A stretch of DNA of 56,000 nt from Acinetobacter baylyi DSM 14961 = CIP 107474 (lineage in GTDB: Bacteria > Pseudomonadota > Gammaproteobacteria > Pseudomonadales > Moraxellaceae). This document shows positions 49,420 to 56,000 of this stretch, in pieces (within the stretch, counting starts at the first letter, position 1; every line of letters begins with the position of its first letter). The stretch covers positions 1-56,000 of the forward strand of contig NZ_KB849630.1 of NCBI RefSeq assembly GCF_000368685.1. The letters run 5' to 3'. The notes beneath the pieces are model-generated. The model was given only the letters and a program-made list of their open reading frames with translations, did not search any database and was not told where the DNA came from. Made by a program: the position numbers and the translations under genes.

Positions 49420-49969
49420 GCAATAGTGACGCCTGCATCTTGAATAGTGCAGCCAAGGTAAAGTATCAAGGATGCCACCTTCACTTTACGGATTGACTCG
49501 AGCTGCTACTCAAGCAATCGCCTATTCAAGATGACATGAGCCTAAGAAATCTCTTACAGTCTGTGTCGAGAATGACCCTAGCTCTAGCTTAAATGATCAG
49601 AGTATGATGATTGCATACAGAACAGGATGTACTGGAATGGTTTGATTGACTTTTAAACGACATGATGTTGTTTTGCAAACCAGAGGATAAACCCCTAAAT
49701 CACCTTATGATTTAGGGGTTTATTTTATTGGAAACACTTGGATCATCCAATGTCACAAATTATTCGCAAAATAATATGATAATGGTATATGGCAAAATGC
49801 GACTTCCAATCCATGTTTTTTAGTCAATGACTTTTAGGGATGATCCGATTAGCGTAAATAAACACAATAATGTGACATCTTGATTGCGTACTTTAGACAA
49901 CAATAGATTCAAGAACAGATAAATTGTATCGAGAAATCAAATGACAACGACGATGAAAGGAGAGAAGAA
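49420..49969. other. Intergenic region with an isolated terminator
   Basis: About 550 bases without an ORF. A strong terminator sits at 49689-49729, 270 bases past the lipoprotein stop, which leaves room for a small RNA or a long 3' UTR ahead of it. The last 200 bases before the esterase gene show no clear structure. Confidence 0.4.
49689..49729 (+). terminator. Isolated intrinsic terminator
   Basis: A perfect AACCCCTAAATCA/TGATTTAGGGGTT stem with a short loop, followed by TATTTTATT. It is far from the preceding gene. Confidence 0.8.
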
Positions 49970-51040
49970 TTGACTGCATTTGTTCAAACCATTCAGGAAG
50001 TTTTAGAAAAAGGTCATGGGCCTGCTGCACGTGCTTTGGATAAGCTTCCTTCCTTCGTACAAGAGTCTATTGCGAAAGTTTTAGGTTATCCCTATCAGTA
50101 CCCGCAGTTAGATAGCTTTATCAAATGCTTGATGGCAGTTCAAATCAAGCAAGGTCAAACTGGGTTTATCGGCTCAGATGTCGAAAAATCACGTTTAGCC
50201 TTTGAAACTCAGATGGAGTCCATTCTTCGCAAGCCCACAGCCATCACGTTTGTCGAAGATATCCGCTTACCATTACAAAGCGGAACTATCTTTGCACGTC
50301 ATTATCATCCTGCTCCAAACAAAAAATTACCTATGATTGTGTTCTATCATGGTGGAGGATTTGTGGTGGGCAATGTTGATACACATGATGAAGCTTGTCG
50401 ACTCATTGCAAAATACGCCAATGCTCAAGTATTAAGTATCGATTATCCATTGGCACCAGAAGTTTCACCGCAACGACTAATTCAGTCTTGTGAAGATGCC
50501 TTAGCTTGGGTTTATCAAAACAAACGTCATTTTAAAATACTAAAAAATCAGATTGCCGTGGCAGGTGATAGTGCGGGTGGAAATATCAGCACCGTTGTGG
50601 CTCAGCGTGCGATTGGAAAAGTTTACGCACCAGATGCACAATTCCTGATTTATCCAGTAGTTGATTTTAAAAGCCGTCATCCCTCATTTTATGCATATAA
50701 AGATGGATTGGTGCTGACTGGAAATGACGTCGACTATGTGACTGATTACTATGCAACAAAGCATGCTGTACATTTAGATGATCCAATTATTTCGCCTACC
50801 TATGGTAATTTCAAAAAACTGGCGCCTGCATATATTGTGACGGCTGGACATGATGTATTACATGATGAAGGCGAAATCTATAGCCATAAGCTACGTCAAG
50901 CAGGGGTTAAAATTCATTTTGAAGAGTACCTTGATCAAACCCATGGATTTATCAATTTGACGCCAGTTTCACATAAGGCGAGAGCAAATCTGATTCAGAT
51001 GAGTAAATCATTCCGTAAATTTTGGAATAAATACGCCTGA
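49970..51040 (+). CDS. Alpha/beta hydrolase (hormone-sensitive-lipase-type esterase)
   Basis: A 356-aa cytoplasmic esterase-like enzyme. It shows the oxyanion-hole HGGGFVVG, the nucleophile elbow GDSAGG with catalytic Ser, the acid in HDVLHDEG and the catalytic His in DQTHGF, the classical HSL family IV pattern. The start is a TTG at 49970 with a perfect AAAGGAG seven bases before it. Natural substrate unknown; short-chain acyl esters are typical for the family. Confidence 0.88.
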   Translation: MTAFVQTIQEVLEKGHGPAARALDKLPSFVQESIAKVLGYPYQYPQLDSFIKCLMAVQIKQGQTGFIGSDVEKSRLAFETQMESILRKPTAITFVEDIRLPLQSGTIFARHYHPAPNKKLPMIVFYHGGGFVVGNVDTHDEACRLIAKYANAQVLSIDYPLAPEVSPQRLIQSCEDALAWVYQNKRHFKILKNQIAVAGDSAGGNISTVVAQRAIGKVYAPDAQFLIYPVVDFKSRHPSFYAYKDGLVLTGNDVDYVTDYYATKHAVHLDDPIISPTYGNFKKLAPAYIVTAGHDVLHDEGEIYSHKLRQAGVKIHFEEYLDQTHGFINLTPVSHKARANLIQMSKSFRKFWNKYA

Positions 51041-51057
51041 TATTAAGATCAGTTGAA

Positions 51058-51089
51058 ATTTGATACTATTTGAAGAAATAGTATCAAAT
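51058..51089. repeat. Perfect 14-bp inverted repeat upstream of the cyclophilin gene
   Basis: ATTTGATACTATTT, a GAAG loop, then its exact reverse complement. There is no T tract, so it is a poor terminator; it could be an operator or an mRNA-end structure of the esterase gene. Confidence 0.6.
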
Positions 51090-51166
51090 ACACAATTAAA
51101 ACAAGAGAGTAGACAGTTTATGCTATGTTAAGTCACTTATGATAAAAGAAGTTAACAGGATAACGA

Positions 51167-51733
51167 ATGCTTAAACGAGTCGCGATAGTTCTGGGTGGAT
51201 TATTGATTAGTGCACATGCTTTAGCAAATACCATGGTTGAGATGAAAACCAATCTGGGAAATATAGAAATTGAGCTTTACAACAATAAAGCACCGATCTC
51301 AGCGAAAAACTTTGAAAGCTATGTCAAAAATAATTTCTACAATGGCACTATTTTTCATCGCGTCATTCCAAATTTCATGATTCAAGGAGGTGGTTTTGAA
51401 ACCAATATGAAAGAGAAGGCGACTGCTGCACCTATCAAAAATGAGGCGTCAAATGGCTTGGCAAATACTCGCGGCACATTGGCAATGGCAAGAACCAGTA
51501 ATCCCGATTCAGCAACCAGCCAGTTTTTTATCAATGTTGCAGATAACAACTTCTTAAATGCTTCACGTACAGATGCAGGTTATGCAGTATTTGGCAAGGT
51601 AATTAAAGGCATGGATGTCGTCGATAAAATTGCGAATGTACCTACAAGTACCTATGGTATGCATCAAAATGTACCTAAACAACCTGTGAAAATTATAAGT
51701 GTACAAATTAAGAGCATTAATACAGCAAAATAA
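51167..51733 (+). CDS. ppiA: Periplasmic peptidyl-prolyl cis-trans isomerase (cyclophilin)
   Basis: A 188-aa cyclophilin with signal peptide [20 protein letters not shown]. The catalytic domain has [16 protein letters not shown] with the active-site Arg and Phe, [22 protein letters not shown] and [17 protein letters not shown]. This is the short bacterial periplasmic type (PpiA) that helps fold exported proteins. AGGA precedes the ATG. It is the last protein gene before the rRNA operon, with the same orientation. Confidence 0.92.
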   Translation: MLKRVAIVLGGLLISAHALANTMVEMKTNLGNIEIELYNNKAPISAKNFESYVKNNFYNGTIFHRVIPNFMIQGGGFETNMKEKATAAPIKNEASNGLANTRGTLAMARTSNPDSATSQFFINVADNNFLNASRTDAGYAVFGKVIKGMDVVDKIANVPTSTYGMHQNVPKQPVKIISVQIKSINTAK

Positions 51734-51856
51734 CCAAGAAATAAAAATGACATATTTTTCTTTTATAATTAGAACCTTGTGATCATTTTTACCTTAAAAA
51801 GCACCATGTTGGTGCGCAAAAATAGAACACTCGTTAAAACAACGGGTTAAAAAGAC

Positions 51857-51884
51857 TTGCGTGCCAAAAAAAATGTCCTATAAT
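51857..51884 (+). promoter_or_regulatory. rRNA operon promoter
   Basis: -35 TTGCGT (51857-51862), 16-bp spacer, -10 TATAAT (51879-51884). An A/T-rich stretch upstream may be an UP element. The spacing equals that of the promoter for the left-hand rRNA operon. Confidence 0.75.
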
Positions 51885-51983
51885 GAGCTCATCCCGACGC
51901 GATACACGAAAACATCTTAGCTCACAGGGTTAAGGTTGGAGAAAGTGTTTTGCGTTGAATTTGTCTCTGACGAAGAGCAAATC

Positions 51984-52078
51984 GATCATTAAGAGAATAG
52001 AAGAACAACTTGTGTGGATTTTTACTGGTTGATTGATTGATATATTATCATTGATTGATTGGTTTAAATTACTCGAAG
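51984..52078 (+). repeat. rRNA leader segment repeated in inverted orientation at 1-95
   Basis: The 95 bases are an exact inverted match to the window's left end. They contain the left arm of the 16S processing stem: AGAACAACTTGTGTGGATT (about 52002-52020) pairs with AATCCACAACAAGTTGTTCT after the 16S gene (about 53722-53741), with one bulge. Confidence 0.9.
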
Positions 52079-52130
52079 TTTATTTGAGCGAAATTTAAGT
52101 CAGAAAATTGATGAGCCAGAATTGGTGTCT

Positions 52131-52140
52131 TGTTCTTTAA
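52131..52140 (+). promoter_or_regulatory. boxA-type antitermination element
   Basis: TGTTCTTTAA just upstream of 16S resembles the rRNA boxA sequence bound by NusB/NusE. Confidence 0.55.
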
Positions 52141-52159
52141 GAAAGGCACAAAATGATTT

Positions 52160-53697
<1,538 letters not shown>

Positions 53698-53757
53698 ACG
53701 AAAGATTGATTGATTGGTAAGAATCCACAACAAGTTGTTCTTCTAAGATGTATCTGA

Positions 53758-53834
<77 letters not shown>

Positions 53835-53870
53835 AGTCTACGACTGAAAGATACATAAATGATATAAGCT

Positions 53871-53946
53871 GGGGACTTAGCTTAGTTGGTAGAGCGCCTG
53901 CTTTGCACGCAGGAGGTCAGGAGTTCGACTCTCCTAGTCTCCACCA
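53871..53946 (+). tRNA. tRNA-Ala (TGC)
   Basis: 76-nt cloverleaf. Acceptor GGGGACT pairs with AGTCTCC (one G-U), anticodon stem GCCTGC/GCAGG with TGC in the loop, and CCA encoded. It follows tRNA-Ile after 36 bases in the rRNA spacer. Confidence 0.96.
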
Positions 53947-54290
53947 CGTACTTTAAAGAGTACGGCTAAGGTGTAGATTATAGAACTTAGTAAAAAGAAG
54001 ATCATGAGATCTTGTTTTATTAAGTTCTGTGATTTATCACAGTTTAGTGTGATCTGACGAAGACACATTAATTCATTAACAGATTGGAAAATATTGAGTC
54101 TGAAATAAATTGTTCACTCAAACACAAACAAAGCAATTTGAATGTGAATGAGAACTAGCAAATTAACTGAATCAAGCGTTTTGGTATATGAATTTAGATT
54201 GAAGCTGTACGGTGATTCAATTCACAGTACTTCAAACTGTAATGTTGATAATGCTACTTGTAGGCATTAGCGACTGTTTGGGGTTGTATA

Positions 54291-56000
<1,710 letters not shown>

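Noticed and set aside
51798..51827. GCACC/GGTGC hairpin upstream of the rRNA promoter as a terminator of ppiA
   Set aside because: The T run lies on the wrong side for plus-strand transcription, and no minus-strand gene ends here.

Overview
The window looks like the chromosomal replication-origin region of an Acinetobacter species. The evidence is the 16S sequence together with the gene order gyrB-recF-dnaN-dnaA read leftward and rpmH-rnpA-yidD-yidC-mnmE read rightward, separated by an AT-rich gap full of DnaA boxes. The species cannot be fixed by eye. Both ends reach rRNA operons pointing away from the origin. At the right end are a promoter, 16S, tRNA-Ile, tRNA-Ala and a 23S gene cut by the window edge. 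At the left end only the promoter and leader of a leftward rRNA operon are present; 95 bp of that leader are an exact inverted copy of the right-hand leader.

Left arm (0-18 kb): a lipoprotein 5'-nucleotidase-like phosphatase, tyrS, anmK, erpA, two tandem paralogous periplasmic solute-binding-like proteins, an ABC-F ATPase (yheS-like), a DUF2171 protein, then gyrB, recF, dnaN and dnaA. oriC (about 18.13-18.79 kb) carries at least six exact TTATCCACA boxes and an AT-rich unwinding-type segment.

Right arm (18.8-52 kb): the rpmH cluster and mnmE are followed by a six-gene block (23.3-31.1 kb). It encodes an EmrA-like adaptor, an EmrB-like 14-TM exporter, a GNAT-like protein, a GH3-family acyl-adenylating enzyme, a TolC-like outer-membrane channel and a second GNAT-like protein. 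It reads like a self-contained pathway that makes and exports an acyl-amide small molecule, and is the best candidate here for an undescribed system. Then come a DsbC-like protein, purine salvage (hpt, guaD), a TerC-family exporter behind a yybP-ykoY manganese riboswitch, a PAP2 phosphatase, mpl, purE-purK, a lytic transglycosylase, dnaK-grpE with heat-shock-type promoters, and a LysR regulator divergent from a metallo-beta-lactamase-fold protein that lacks its metal motif. A small lipoprotein, an esterase and a periplasmic cyclophilin precede the rRNA operon.

Two non-coding patterns stand out. A 430-bp gap at 41.43-41.86 kb holds about twelve copies of a TTTGAATTTAAA-like motif plus three DnaA boxes; the same motif recurs in oriC 23 kb away. 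Two strong parS-type sites (14.91 kb, inside recF, and 31.15 kb) and one weaker site (3.58 kb, inside tyrS) surround oriC although no parAB lies in the window. Several genes connect functionally: anmK, mpl and the lytic transglycosylase all act in murein turnover, and purE, purK, hpt and guaD act in purine metabolism.
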